A stretch of DNA of 64,000 nucleotides from positions 248,001 through 312,000 of the forward strand of contig CAVUHO010000006.1 of assembly GCA_963741385.1 (NCBI GenBank), read 5' to 3'. This document shows positions 25,196 through 33,183 of this stretch, in pieces. Every line of letters begins with the position of its first letter. Position 1 is the stretch's first letter. Made by a program: the position numbers and the translations under genes. This DNA is from Sulfomarinibacter sp963741385 (GTDB lineage: Bacteria > Acidobacteriota > Thermoanaerobaculia > Thermoanaerobaculales > Sulfomarinibacteraceae). The notes beneath the pieces were generated by a model that was given only the letters and a program-made list of their open reading frames with translations, was not told the origin of the DNA and did no database searches.

Positions 25196-26385
25196 TGGAC
25201 GCCACTGTTCCCTTCATAATCGGTTCGATCAAGGCGCTGCTGCTGTTACTGGTAGCCTCCGGCGCCGCCCTTGTTCTGCACCGGCGGTCGGCTCGCCTGC
25301 GGGCGGTCGTGTGGAGCATCGCCCTCGCCGGCTGCCTCGCGATCCCTTTGGTGGCGCCACTCCTACCAACCTGGTCGGTGCCGATGCCGGCCGCCCTGGC
25401 GCGATTGACGGCGTCTAAAGTACCAGCTCAAAAGCCCCTTCCAATTAACATGTCAGAGTTTGTCAGTCAACACCAGTTGACGTCTGTCAACATCTCACAA
25501 GAAGAATCCACAATCTCCACAGTCCGAAACGCTCCCGTCCCTTGGCAGAACTGGATCCTCGCGGTCTGGATCCTTGGCGCGTCGGCGCTGATCACTCGAC
25601 TCGGCGTCGGATTGTGGCGGGTTTCGGCTGCTGTGCGCCGCGCACACCCGGTGACCGACCCCCGCTGGCTCCGACACCTCGACCGCGCCCTCGCGCAGGT
25701 GTCGTGCCGACGACACGTCCGCCTGCTGGTTTCCGACCGGGTCGAGATCCCCGCAACTGTCGGTCTGTTCCGGCCGGCCGTTCTGCTGCCGTTGCGCGCC
25801 GCAACCTGGCTCGACGACCGCCGCCGGGCGGTGCTCCTGCACGAGTTGGTTCACGTCGCCCGTTTCGACTGGCCGGCGCGGATTATCGCTCGATTGGCCC
25901 GCGCGGCCTACTGGTTCAATCCCCTCGCATGGTGGGCGGTCCGCCGTCTCGATCTCGAGCAGGAGCTGGCCTGTGACGAAGAAGTCCTCGCTTTCGGTAC
26001 CGGAGCGTCGGACTACGCCTGCCACCTGCTGGGGATCGCCCGCCACGCCCTGCCGACCTCGGCACCCGCCATTCCCGCGCTGGGGATGGCCCGTACGACA
26101 CACCTGGAGGAACGCATCATGACGATTCTGAAGAGATCCACCCACCGCCGCGTCGGCATCGCTGTCATCATCCCGGCTGCCATTCTCATGGCCGCCATGG
26201 TCCCCGCTCTGGCTTCCGTCTACCCGGGCGACCCGACCCCGCGACCGGCCAGCTCCGAGCTCAAGGACAGATCCTGGCCGAGATGGATGAGGCAGAGAAA
26301 AAGATCGAACCCCATCTGCAGCAGATCGAGTCCATCGAGGTGCAGATGGAGCCCCAGCTCGAAGCCCTCGAAGACATCGAGATAA
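25195..26385 (+). CDS. BlaR1/MecR1-like M56 membrane metallopeptidase, frame broken near its end
   Basis: N-terminal hydrophobic segments surround a zinc-protease domain with HELVH at residues 216-220 and the downstream ligand region LEQELACDEEVL (about 257-262). A further membrane segment follows (VGIAVIIPAAILMAAMVPAL, about residues 323-342). M56 proteins of this kind sense a ligand outside and trigger cleavage of the partner repressor. No penicillin-binding sensor domain follows. Beyond about 26265 the reading frame is suspect: the last 40 residues are Arg/Ser/Trp-rich (RWMRQRKRSNP), whereas the overlapping frame continues with well-formed coiled coil. Restoring one base near 26268 would join ...PASSELK to QILAEMDEAEKK. 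So the natural protein probably spans 25195-27113 as one chain of about 640 residues. Whether the shift is real, programmed or an assembly error cannot be told here. Confidence 0.82.
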   Translation: MDATVPFIIGSIKALLLLLVASGAALVLHRRSARLRAVVWSIALAGCLAIPLVAPLLPTWSVPMPAALARLTASKVPAQKPLPINMSEFVSQHQLTSVNISQEESTISTVRNAPVPWQNWILAVWILGASALITRLGVGLWRVSAAVRRAHPVTDPRWLRHLDRALAQVSCRRHVRLLVSDRVEIPATVGLFRPAVLLPLRAATWLDDRRRAVLLHELVHVARFDWPARIIARLARAAYWFNPLAWWAVRRLDLEQELACDEEVLAFGTGASDYACHLLGIARHALPTSAPAIPALGMARTTHLEERIMTILKRSTHRRVGIAVIIPAAILMAAMVPALASVYPGDPTPRPASSELKDRSWPRWMRQRKRSNPICSRSSPSRCRWSPSSKPSKTSR

Positions 26386-27113
26386 CGATCGACGAGGCCA
26401 AGCTGGCAGACATCGAGGTCCGGATGCAGCCCTATCTCGACCGGCTCGAGGACATCGAGATCAACATGAAACCCTATGAGGAGCAAATGGAGGCCCTCAG
26501 CCAGCAATTTCAAAACATGGACCTTCATATCGAGGACGGCAAGCTCGAGGACATCGAGCGCCAGATCCGCGAGCAGATGGCCGCCCACATGGGTCAGATT
26601 GAATCGATCCAGGTCAACATGCAGCCCTTCCTCGAACAGATGGAAAAGATCCACCAGGAGATGGCGGGGTTGAATGAGGAGATGGCCGAGGTCCATATCG
26701 ACATGGAGCCGATCCACGCCCAGATCGAGAAGATCCAGGTCGACATGGAACCGTTCCACAAGCAGATGGAGCAGCTCCACGCCGAACTCGAGCCCTTCCA
26801 CGAAGAGATGGAGATCCTCGGAGACCGCCTGGAGAAAGCCATCCAGGGCGAGGTGACGACCTACCTCCGCAGCGAGCTCGGCGCCGTCACCTCACCGGGA
26901 GCGCCGTTTGACGAAGCGGCCGCCCGCGTCATCGACGACGCGGACATCAACGTCCACGACAAGGTCCTGAAGATCAATGGCGACGACACCGAGATCCGCG
27001 AGATCCTCAACGATCTCCTCCTCCCCCACCGCATCGGCACCCAGGAGAGCTTCGATCGAGCGATCGAAAACGCCGCGACCGGTCTTTCGCCGATGGTGAT
27101 CCAGGTCGACTGA
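26283..27113 (+). CDS. coiled-coil continuation of the M56 protein (separate frame)
   Basis: 276 residues in the frame following the break. About 185 residues are an acidic coiled coil with a recurring phrase of the form I(E/Q)VxMxP: IEVQMEPQLE, IEVRMQPYLD, IEINMKPYEE, IQVNMQPFLE, IQVDMEPFHK. A globular-looking tail follows (about 190-276: DADINVHDKVLKINGDDTEIREILNDLLL). No convincing ribosome-binding site stands before the ATG at 26283, and the frame is open upstream, which supports it being the C-terminal extension of the preceding gene, lying outside the membrane and possibly acting as the sensor. If it is an independent gene it would be a soluble coiled-coil protein. Confidence 0.75.
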   Translation: MDEAEKKIEPHLQQIESIEVQMEPQLEALEDIEITIDEAKLADIEVRMQPYLDRLEDIEINMKPYEEQMEALSQQFQNMDLHIEDGKLEDIERQIREQMAAHMGQIESIQVNMQPFLEQMEKIHQEMAGLNEEMAEVHIDMEPIHAQIEKIQVDMEPFHKQMEQLHAELEPFHEEMEILGDRLEKAIQGEVTTYLRSELGAVTSPGAPFDEAAARVIDDADINVHDKVLKINGDDTEIREILNDLLLPHRIGTQESFDRAIENAATGLSPMVIQVD

Positions 27114-27134
27114 GGAATCACACCCGTCAAGTCG

Positions 27135-27168
27135 AAACGCCCCGGTGCATCGCCGGGGCGTTTTCTGA
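27135..27168 (+). terminator. Rho-independent terminator of the blaI/blaR1-like operon
   Basis: Arms AAACGCCCCGG and CCGGGGCGTTT pair perfectly (11 bp) around a 7-nt loop and run into TTTTCTGATTTT. It begins 22 nt after the stop at 27113. Confidence 0.9.
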
Positions 27169-27217
27169 TTTTCTCAGCAGTACGTTGCAGTTCGCATACC
27201 TGTTGGGTGGTCTCTCT

Positions 27218-28213
27218 CTACTCCCTGACTCTCATCGAGGCTTTGCCATCCCAACCATCCGGCACCACGCGTTTCGACGGTCGCCGAAACCGAAGGGAGT
27301 TCTCCGGCTCCCAACCCGCCAGACGCGCGAAGAGCCACCAGGCAGCCCGGCCTTTGAGCACACAATTGAGCTTCGCTTCAGGAGGATCTTCTGAGTGGGC
27401 GCAATAGCCGCAACCGTTGTAGCCATCCACGCCATTACCCGTGGTCAGTTGTGCGAGTTCTGAAGTCGGATTGGCGGCAATCCACTCGGCAGCCCAGTTA
27501 CCGCCGTCATAGGAGAGGTTGTCCCACATGTTCCGGTCCCAGAAGTACTCGCCGTCGGGATCGTAGGCTTCGATGTCGGCAAAATCGAAGAGAATTCGAT
27601 CGTGGTCTCTGCAGTGCGCACGAATCAGTTCATTATTGGAATGGACCGATCCTGGCCAGGAATTCTCCCCTTGGCCCTCGGCGTGTCCGGTCATGAATAC
27701 AAATTGGACCGAAGGATACTCCGATACGAGAATCTCCATGTTGTCCACGTAGCGCTGAGCATCATGTCCATTGATGCTGCACCACGACCACATGATGACG
27801 TTGATATCTGAGTTGACGGAATTGTCGAGAAAATCGCGGGTGCAGGTTACCCACGGCGTCACGCCGTGTTCGTCAATCCAATCACCCAGGCTCAGGTCCT
27901 GCACCGAGCACGGTATTCCAACATCTGCAAGATGGAGACCCTGGGAGCCATCTTCGGACCACTCGAACCTGTCTCCAAAACCAGGGAAAGCCTCAAGGGC
28001 GTTCATACCATTCGGAATGTGGCTGCCATGGCTAGTGTGGTTGTAAGCGATGTGGAGAGTGTCTACCGCAGCATCGATCCAGTTCTCGGGAACAGAATGC
28101 ACATTCGTACACCTGTGATCGACCCTGATCTGTGCCCTCACAGGAAGCGCCCACGCCACGAGCAGCAGTTGGACGACGCAACACGCAACAGTGCCTATCA
28201 ATCGCGATTGCAT
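27218..28213 (-). CDS. secreted protein of unknown function, SGNH-hydrolase-like features
   Basis: A 331-residue exported protein. The ATG at 28213 begins a signal peptide (MQSRLIGTVACCVVQLLLVAWALPVRAQ) and has GAGG five nt upstream; the frame upstream (to 28447) is not protein-like. The mature part contains LHIAYNHTSHGSHIPNGM, which sits where SGNH-type hydrolases carry their first block, then INVIMWSWCSINGHDAQRYVDNM and VQFVFMTGHAEGQG, with a late CGYCAHSEDPPEAKLNCV Cys cluster. Similar His/Ser/Gly block order is seen in the 59337-60215 protein of this window (FFGHQSVGQD). Hydrolase activity is an inference. The extreme C-terminus is Arg/Lys-rich. Confidence 0.68.
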   Translation of the reverse strand: MQSRLIGTVACCVVQLLLVAWALPVRAQIRVDHRCTNVHSVPENWIDAAVDTLHIAYNHTSHGSHIPNGMNALEAFPGFGDRFEWSEDGSQGLHLADVGIPCSVQDLSLGDWIDEHGVTPWVTCTRDFLDNSVNSDINVIMWSWCSINGHDAQRYVDNMEILVSEYPSVQFVFMTGHAEGQGENSWPGSVHSNNELIRAHCRDHDRILFDFADIEAYDPDGEYFWDRNMWDNLSYDGGNWAAEWIAANPTSELAQLTTGNGVDGYNGCGYCAHSEDPPEAKLNCVLKGRAAWWLFARLAGWEPENSLRFRRPSKRVVPDGWDGKASMRVRE

Positions 28214-28503
28214 GACGAACCTCAATCCAAAACCCCAATAACACAAACGAGTTGCCGATTCGAAGTCCATTGTATGCGATTTCTCCATCGAGAATCCGCG
28301 ATGTCTCAACCGCCCCAGCGGAGGTCCCATCCAATACCCCTCGACGCCACTCTTGTACGAACTGGCGCTGTGTTGTTTCTCTGTACCCCGTAGCAATGTG
28401 AAGCGGCTCCCCCCTACCCACCCGGCTGCCGGGCAGTTGGGCGGCATTCCGAATTCATCAGGGGTATTCTGGATACGAGAGAGATTCGTCTCAGGAGGCC
28501 CTC

Positions 28504-29631
28504 ATGAAACTCCGCGCGATCCTCATGATCATCTTCGCGTTCACATCGCTTGCTCTAACCACGGAAGCCGGGACCTTCGACCAGTTCGTGCTCACCGACC
28601 AGACGCCCACCGCACCACTCGCCGCACCGGTTCCCGCCTCCTTCCAGCCCCGCTACATCAGCGGCTTCGGGCTAGCTGACGCGTTCACCGTGGTGTTCGA
28701 GGACCGGGACGCCGGCGGCACCATTTCCTACGTGTCCACCGCCACCGGACCCGAGGGATTCGCCGCCGCAGCTTCTTCCACCAACATTGCTGACACCCAT
28801 TTTGTCGTCAAAGACTGGCCGATCACTATCGGCCCGACGACCTGGGCCTACCGCGGCTGGGGATCGGTGGGCAACAACGCAAACCACAACTTCTATGTCT
28901 CCGACAACCTCTCGAACTGGACCCTGATCTCCACCTTCACGATCCCCAACGCCGCCTCCTTCACCAACGCCCTCGGCTTCGTCTACTACGGCTTCCACGA
29001 CGTCATCGAGATCAACGGCACGTTTTACGCCTTTGCCGAGTCCAACCAGGGCCAGACCATGATCATTCGCAGCGCAAACGGCGACGACGTCTGGGAAGCC
29101 TTCGAAAGCGTCGGTGGCCCGCTCGGCAACGGCCCGCTGGAGCTCCCCGCCGGAGTCAGCAACGGCTGGACGCCAACCGGCAGCTTTTTCGATCTCGGTC
29201 TCGACCGTGGCATGGGCAAGGTCTACGCCGACCCACGCGACTCGGCCTTCTACCTGGCGGTCAACACCGCCGCCCAGGCCAGCCTCTCGCCGGCCGCGCT
29301 CGAGGCCGCCTTTGTCGACCCCGCTAACTGGACCTGGCACGATGGCACCACTGGCCCGGCCGCGGCCCCCGTGCTCGCGGCCACCGCCGAACACGACCTC
29401 CGCGAGTGCTGGCTTGTACCGCGATCGAGCCCGTATGACGGCTGGTATCTGATCTACAACGCCGACTTCGGTGCGGCTGACGGCGGTCGAGCCCTCGGGT
29501 TCGCAACGAGCGAGGCCACCGCCCCGCCGGAGCCTCCGGCGTCTATACCAGCGATGTCCGAGTCCGGGGGGTTGATCCTCGCGTGCCTCCTTCTGGCTGT
29601 AGGGCTCGTCTTCCTCCGCCGGCAATGCTGA
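28504..29631 (+). CDS. secreted protein with beta-propeller-like repeats and an IPTL-CTERM-type sorting signal
   Basis: A 375-residue exported protein: signal peptide MKLRAILMIIFAFTSLALTTEAG, then a Trp/Phe/Asn-rich beta domain (about 25-335) whose order (YISGFGLADAFTVVFED, THFVVKDWPITIGPTTWAYRG, FHDVIEINGTFYAFAES) recalls five-bladed propellers of GH43/GH32-like enzymes, though no clear catalytic acids are placed. The last 28 residues are IPAMSESGGLILACLLLAVGLVFLRRQC: an IPxxSE motif, a membrane segment and a basic end. That is the tripartite IPTL-CTERM/exosortase-type signal. GGAGG lies six nt before the ATG. Role and binding partner unknown. Confidence 0.78.
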   Translation: MKLRAILMIIFAFTSLALTTEAGTFDQFVLTDQTPTAPLAAPVPASFQPRYISGFGLADAFTVVFEDRDAGGTISYVSTATGPEGFAAAASSTNIADTHFVVKDWPITIGPTTWAYRGWGSVGNNANHNFYVSDNLSNWTLISTFTIPNAASFTNALGFVYYGFHDVIEINGTFYAFAESNQGQTMIIRSANGDDVWEAFESVGGPLGNGPLELPAGVSNGWTPTGSFFDLGLDRGMGKVYADPRDSAFYLAVNTAAQASLSPAALEAAFVDPANWTWHDGTTGPAAAPVLAATAEHDLRECWLVPRSSPYDGWYLIYNADFGAADGGRALGFATSEATAPPEPPASIPAMSESGGLILACLLLAVGLVFLRRQC

Positions 29632-29644
29632 TCAGGTCGGTGTC

Positions 29645-30313
29645 ATGAAGCCCCAGGCCACCCTCGGGCGGGCAACCACGCCCGACGGCAAGGAAATGGT
29701 CCTTTACGAACGTGACGGCGTCTACTCGATCCGGGTCAACGGCCTCGAGTTGATGTCGAGCCGGGCTCATGGCTCGGAGGAGGCGCTGGCTCGACTGGTT
29801 CTGGCCCAGGTCGATCATCCGCAGCCGAAGGTGCTCGTAGGTGGCCTCGGGATGGGTTACACGCTGCGTGCGGTGCTCGACGCGCTGCCGCGGGAAGCAC
29901 GGATCCTGGTCGCCGAGATCTTTCCGGCCGTGGTGGCGTGGAACCGGGCCGAGTTGGCCGGGCTCGCCGGCGCACCACTGCTCGATCCCCGCGTCGAGGT
30001 CCTGACGTCTGACGTGGTCGAGGTGATCGACAGCAATCCGGCCAGATTTGACGCCGTCCTGCTCGACGTCGACAACGGCCCCGACGCCTTTACTGTCGCC
30101 AGGAACGAGCGTCTCTACGCACCTCAGGGTCTTTCTCTGATCCGCCGCAGCCTCCGTCCCCGAGGCGTTCTTGGGGTGTGGTCGGCCGATCCTGATCCCC
30201 CATTCGAACGCAGGCTTTCTAAGGCAGGATTTCGGGTGCAAGTCGAAACGGTTCCGGCGCGTCAGGGTGCCAAGGGACCAAAACACACGATCTTCGTCGC
30301 CATCGCGCCTTAA
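29645..30313 (+). CDS. spermidine-synthase-like SAM-fold protein
   Basis: A 222-residue Rossmann methyltransferase-fold protein. Motif I is KVLVGGLGMGYTLRAVLD, followed by the acidic end of strand 2 (ILVAEIFPAVVAWNRAEL), VEVLTSDVVEVI and the catalytic-region motif FDAVLLDVDNGP. This is the polyamine aminopropyltransferase pattern without the usual N-terminal beta domain (authentic SpeE is about 280 residues), so it may be a methyltransferase or a shortened relative with another acceptor. It begins 14 nt after the IPTL-CTERM-like gene and 31 nt before the redoxin-like gene. Confidence 0.75.
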   Translation: MKPQATLGRATTPDGKEMVLYERDGVYSIRVNGLELMSSRAHGSEEALARLVLAQVDHPQPKVLVGGLGMGYTLRAVLDALPREARILVAEIFPAVVAWNRAELAGLAGAPLLDPRVEVLTSDVVEVIDSNPARFDAVLLDVDNGPDAFTVARNERLYAPQGLSLIRRSLRPRGVLGVWSADPDPPFERRLSKAGFRVQVETVPARQGAKGPKHTIFVAIAP

Positions 30314-30343
30314 CGCATCCCGCCTCTGCTAAAATCTGCCTCC

Positions 30344-30982
30344 ATGAAGACTGCAGTTCGCAACCGTTTGATCATCGGCGCGGCCATCGTGGTCGCCGCC
30401 ATTTTCCTGGGATACCAGATGTATTACAGCCAGACCCCGGCCCGCCACGCCGACCACGATCACGCCATCGCCAAGATCGACGCCGGCGGGTTCCTGTGGG
30501 TGGAGAGCTCCAACGGAGAGCGCCGCAACCTCGTGGGGCGACCGGAGAAAGTGCTCGTCCTGCACTGGTTCGACCCAACCGCCACCGATCACTCGGAAGA
30601 GAGCCAGGCTGCCCGGTTCGCCGCGAACGTGGCCGCCGACCCCATGATCGAGGTCCTGATGATCGCGGACGCTCCCTCGTGGGAAGGTCTCGAGGCGTGG
30701 GCGCAGTCCGCGGGCGTGCCGATGGCGATGCTTTACCTGGACCAGAAGGGCAAGACCGCCGACCTCTTCGGTGTCCGGCGCCTGCCCGAAACCCTGATCT
30801 ACGACCCGGCGGGCATCATGGCCCACCAGGCCCGTGGCCCCATGAACTGGTCGGATCCGCGGCTCAAAGCGCAGATCGAACAGATCAAGGGTCGGGGTCG
30901 AAGAAATTCACTAGCGTTCGGGGTTCATGTGCGGCCGGGACGCCCGCACCACAACGATCACCGGTTCCTTCAACACGTGTGA
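30344..30982 (+). CDS. membrane-anchored thioredoxin-fold protein lacking CxxC, with REP-derived tail
   Basis: A 212-residue protein with an N-terminal anchor (LIIGAAIVVAAIFLGYQMYY). The remainder follows TlpA/redoxin order: KVLVLHWFDPTATDHSEES in place of the usual strand-WCxxC helix, then IEVLMIADAPSWEGLEAWAQ, VPMAMLYLDQKGKTADLFGVRRLPETLIYDPAG. The cis-Pro block (RLPET) is present, but both active-site Cys are missing, so classical disulfide chemistry is unlikely. The last 30 residues (from about GRGRRNS) are translated from a REP-type hairpin at 30929-30954, suggesting that the original stop was lost or displaced by the repeat. Start at the ATG at 30344. Confidence 0.72.
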   Translation: MKTAVRNRLIIGAAIVVAAIFLGYQMYYSQTPARHADHDHAIAKIDAGGFLWVESSNGERRNLVGRPEKVLVLHWFDPTATDHSEESQAARFAANVAADPMIEVLMIADAPSWEGLEAWAQSAGVPMAMLYLDQKGKTADLFGVRRLPETLIYDPAGIMAHQARGPMNWSDPRLKAQIEQIKGRGRRNSLAFGVHVRPGRPHHNDHRFLQHV

Positions 30983-31055
30983 TGCAGGCATTCCGGCCAC
31001 ATCACTATGGTCAGGGCCCCTCCAGAACCTTGTGGTGCGGGCGTCCCGCCTGCAC
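30929..31055. repeat. two copies of a third REP variant
   Basis: 30929-30954 (inverted) and 31030-31055 (direct) carry the GTGG head but a different stem: GTGCGGGCG-TCC-CG(C/G)C(T/C)GCAC. They face each other across about 75 nt between the redoxin-like gene and the convergent PRPP synthetase gene. The first lies inside the open frame of the former. Confidence 0.7.
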
Positions 31056-31109
31056 AAAAACGCGCACCTGGATGAGCACCCCGATCAACGCGCTCGCCGT
31101 GCTCGCCCT

Positions 31110-32054
31110 TCACTCCGGTAGTGATCCGGTAGGGCGCCCCTCAAGAAAATCAGCGAGCAGCCCCGCAATCGACACGACCCTGAAGCTGGGCTCATCCGCG
31201 AGTTCGACCGCCCGTGGGTGGCTGTCGGTGCACACGATTTCAGAAAACAGCCCACTCTCCTGGATCTTCCGCAGCGAATCCCCGGGAAGAACCCCGTGCG
31301 TGGCCACGGCTGCCACCGACGTCGCACCTTCGTCCAGGTACGCCCGGGCAGCACCGATGAGGGATCCCCCGGTGCGAATCAAGTCGTCATAGATGATGAC
31401 CGTTCGCCCCCGGACGTCCGCCGCCAAGGCGGTCACCTGAGTTGTCCCGTCACCGAGACGGCGCTTGAGGATGAACGCAGCCTCCACACCGAGATCATTG
31501 GCGAGCGACTCTACCCACTTGGCCCGGCCGGCGTCAGTCGCGCCGAGAATGAAATCGTCGCCGCCCAACCGCCGGATCTCGTCCAGAATCAGTCGCCGTG
31601 CGTGGAGGTGGACCGGCCGGACCTCCCCGGAAAAGTAGTGGGAGATGCCTTCGCTGTGCAGGTCCACCAGCACCACCCGGTTGCCGAGACCGGCGGGGGG
31701 GATGGCCGAGAACAGACGGGCACGGGTCTTCGCCACCACAACCTCACCCCGCTTCACGCGGCGTTCCATGGTCTGGTAGCCGAAGAAGGGAATGATCAGG
31801 GTCATCGAACGCGCACCCTGCCCCACCGTCGCGCACGCGAGGTCGTAGAGGGTCAGCGTGTCGGCATCGGTGACGGTTCCGCCGAGGACCACCACATCGC
31901 GGTCGACACATTCGGTGAGAATTCGCAGATAACGCTCGCCGTCCGGAAAAGTCCGAACCTCGAGCTCTCCAGCTTCGCACATGTCGTAATCGCACAGCGC
32001 GGTCCTGAGGTATGCATAGTTCTCCGTCGAGAACACGATCGATCGCTTCAGCAT
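31110..32054 (-). CDS. prs: ribose-phosphate pyrophosphokinase family protein (PRPP synthetase)
   Basis: A 314-residue protein of the two-lobed PRPP synthetase fold. FPDGERYLRI (about 36-45) corresponds to the F(x)DGE(x) block of the ATP site, LIIPFFGYQTMERRVKRGE (87-104) to the conserved Tyr-x-RQDR-type loop (altered here), VVLVDLHSEGISHYF to the D-x-H-x-x-x-I-x-x-F region, and VIIYDDLIRTGGSL (219-232) is the PRPP-binding loop. It makes 5-phosphoribosyl diphosphate from ATP and ribose 5-phosphate, feeding nucleotide, His, Trp and NAD synthesis. The altered YQTMERR loop marks it as a divergent clade, so it may be a second copy besides a canonical Prs. Start ATG at 32054 with a weak binding site. 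Confidence 0.88.
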   Translation of the reverse strand: MLKRSIVFSTENYAYLRTALCDYDMCEAGELEVRTFPDGERYLRILTECVDRDVVVLGGTVTDADTLTLYDLACATVGQGARSMTLIIPFFGYQTMERRVKRGEVVVAKTRARLFSAIPPAGLGNRVVLVDLHSEGISHYFSGEVRPVHLHARRLILDEIRRLGGDDFILGATDAGRAKWVESLANDLGVEAAFILKRRLGDGTTQVTALAADVRGRTVIIYDDLIRTGGSLIGAARAYLDEGATSVAAVATHGVLPGDSLRKIQESGLFSEIVCTDSHPRAVELADEPSFRVVSIAGLLADFLEGRPTGSLPE

Positions 32055-32398
32055 GAGACCATCTTACCCTGTACCCCGGCCAGGCAAACCGTCGGCGGCA
32101 GGGAAGATAGGGTGGGTGGCAACATTGAAACAGTTGGTTCATCCCGTATTCGGTGAGGTTGTAAAAAGAGAAATTTTCATGAATGTCATTCCGAGCGAGA
32201 CCAATGGTCGAGCCGAGGAATCTGGGGGGTGGCTTCAGGAAGAAAGTTGCCCAGATCCCCCACCCAGATCCCTCCACTCGGTCCCTCCGGGCCCTCGGTC
32301 GGGATGACATATTCTTGGTTTGGCTGACAGATCGGCCAATATCCGAAACAACCGCCTCACATCTTTCCGGATGAGCCAACCGCTGAAACGATGGCTCC
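32055..32398. repeat. intergenic stretch holding a palindromic repeat element
   Basis: Between about 32183 and 32312 lies an element with inverted ends (AATGTCATTCC at the left, GGGATGACATATT at the right) and an interior that also folds back (GAGGAATCTGGGGGG against CAGATCCCTCC). Elements with such TGTCATTCC...GGAATGACA ends are dispersed in many genomes. No gene is seen in the interval; it separates the convergent SDR 3' end from the divergent PRPP synthetase start. Confidence 0.6.
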
Positions 32399-33061
32399 CT
32401 ACCAGGGAAGTCGTTCCCCGTTCGCGTGCCAGAATCCTCCTGAGGTGTCGAGCGTGAGTTCGTCGATCCTCGCGATGAGCCCTGCCGCCGATTCGGGTGG
32501 ATCGACAAGCCCCTGGTGCCCCGTCATATCAGTGCGCACAAAACCCGGGTGGAGAATCGCCACCGCGACGCCCTCATCCTTGAGGTCGTGAGCCAGGGAC
32601 CGACCGGCCATGTTGACGGCGCACTTGGACATCCGGTAGCCATACCGACCGCCCGAGGTGTTGTCTTCGATCGACCCCATGCGGCTGGTCACGATGGCCA
32701 CCTTCGACCCATTTCCGAAATTTCCACGGAGGGCCGCCGTGACCCGCAACGGGCCGAGGCTATTGACCTCGAACTGATGTCGCATGCGATCAAAGTCCAG
32801 ATCGGCCAGCGATTCGGAGCTGAGCACGCCGGCGCAGTTGACCAACACGTCGACCTGACGCTTGCCGACTGCCTTTACCAGCCGAGCCACCGCCGCGTCG
32901 TCGGCGACATCGACTTTTTCGACCACCTCGACACCCAATTTCTTCAGTCCGTCCGTGACCTTGCGGCACGCCGCGACCACGTGATCGCCGCGGTCCCGGT
33001 ACTGTCGTGCGAGTTCGAGGCCGATGCCACGGCTCGCGCCTGTTACTACAATTGTCGCCAT
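32399..33061 (-). CDS. short-chain dehydrogenase/reductase
   Basis: A 220-residue SDR enzyme. The cofactor loop is VVTGASRGIGLELA (TGxxxGxG), the N-A-G motif is VNCAGVL, and the catalytic Tyr-x3-Lys is YRMSK (Tyr142, Lys146), preceded by the Ser in VTSRMGS. The basic Arg after the glycine motif suggests NADP(H). Overall it resembles the C-factor/CsgA-like subgroup of short SDRs (HPGFVRTDMTG). Substrate unknown. AAGGAG stands upstream, within the tail of the truncated toxin frame, so it is probably transcribed together with the DUF433 gene. Confidence 0.9.
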   Translation of the reverse strand: MATIVVTGASRGIGLELARQYRDRGDHVVAACRKVTDGLKKLGVEVVEKVDVADDAAVARLVKAVGKRQVDVLVNCAGVLSSESLADLDFDRMRHQFEVNSLGPLRVTAALRGNFGNGSKVAIVTSRMGSIEDNTSGGRYGYRMSKCAVNMAGRSLAHDLKDEGVAVAILHPGFVRTDMTGHQGLVDPPESAAGLIARIDELTLDTSGGFWHANGERLPW

Positions 33062-33064
33062 ACG

Positions 33065-33181
33065 TCACTCGTCTCCTTCGAGGTGAATTCGCAGGCGACC
33101 CGGTTCAACGATCCAGAGCTTACCGGTCGGGTCATCGGTCTCGAGTGCCTGTGTGAGGTTTTCGTCAAGCTTCAGTTTCAC
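33065..33181 (-). pseudogene. internally deleted DUF5615-type toxin partner
   Basis: A 38-codon frame starting with GTG at 33181, two nt after the antitoxin stop. It begins VKLKLDENL, the conserved start of DUF5615 (PIN-like) toxins, and ends TGKLWIVEPGRLRIH, the conserved C-terminal block of the same family. The roughly 70 residues between them, which carry the remaining catalytic acids, are absent. So the toxin appears to have lost its middle by an in-frame deletion while keeping both ends and the operon spacing. Confidence 0.7.
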
Positions 33182-33183
33182 TG

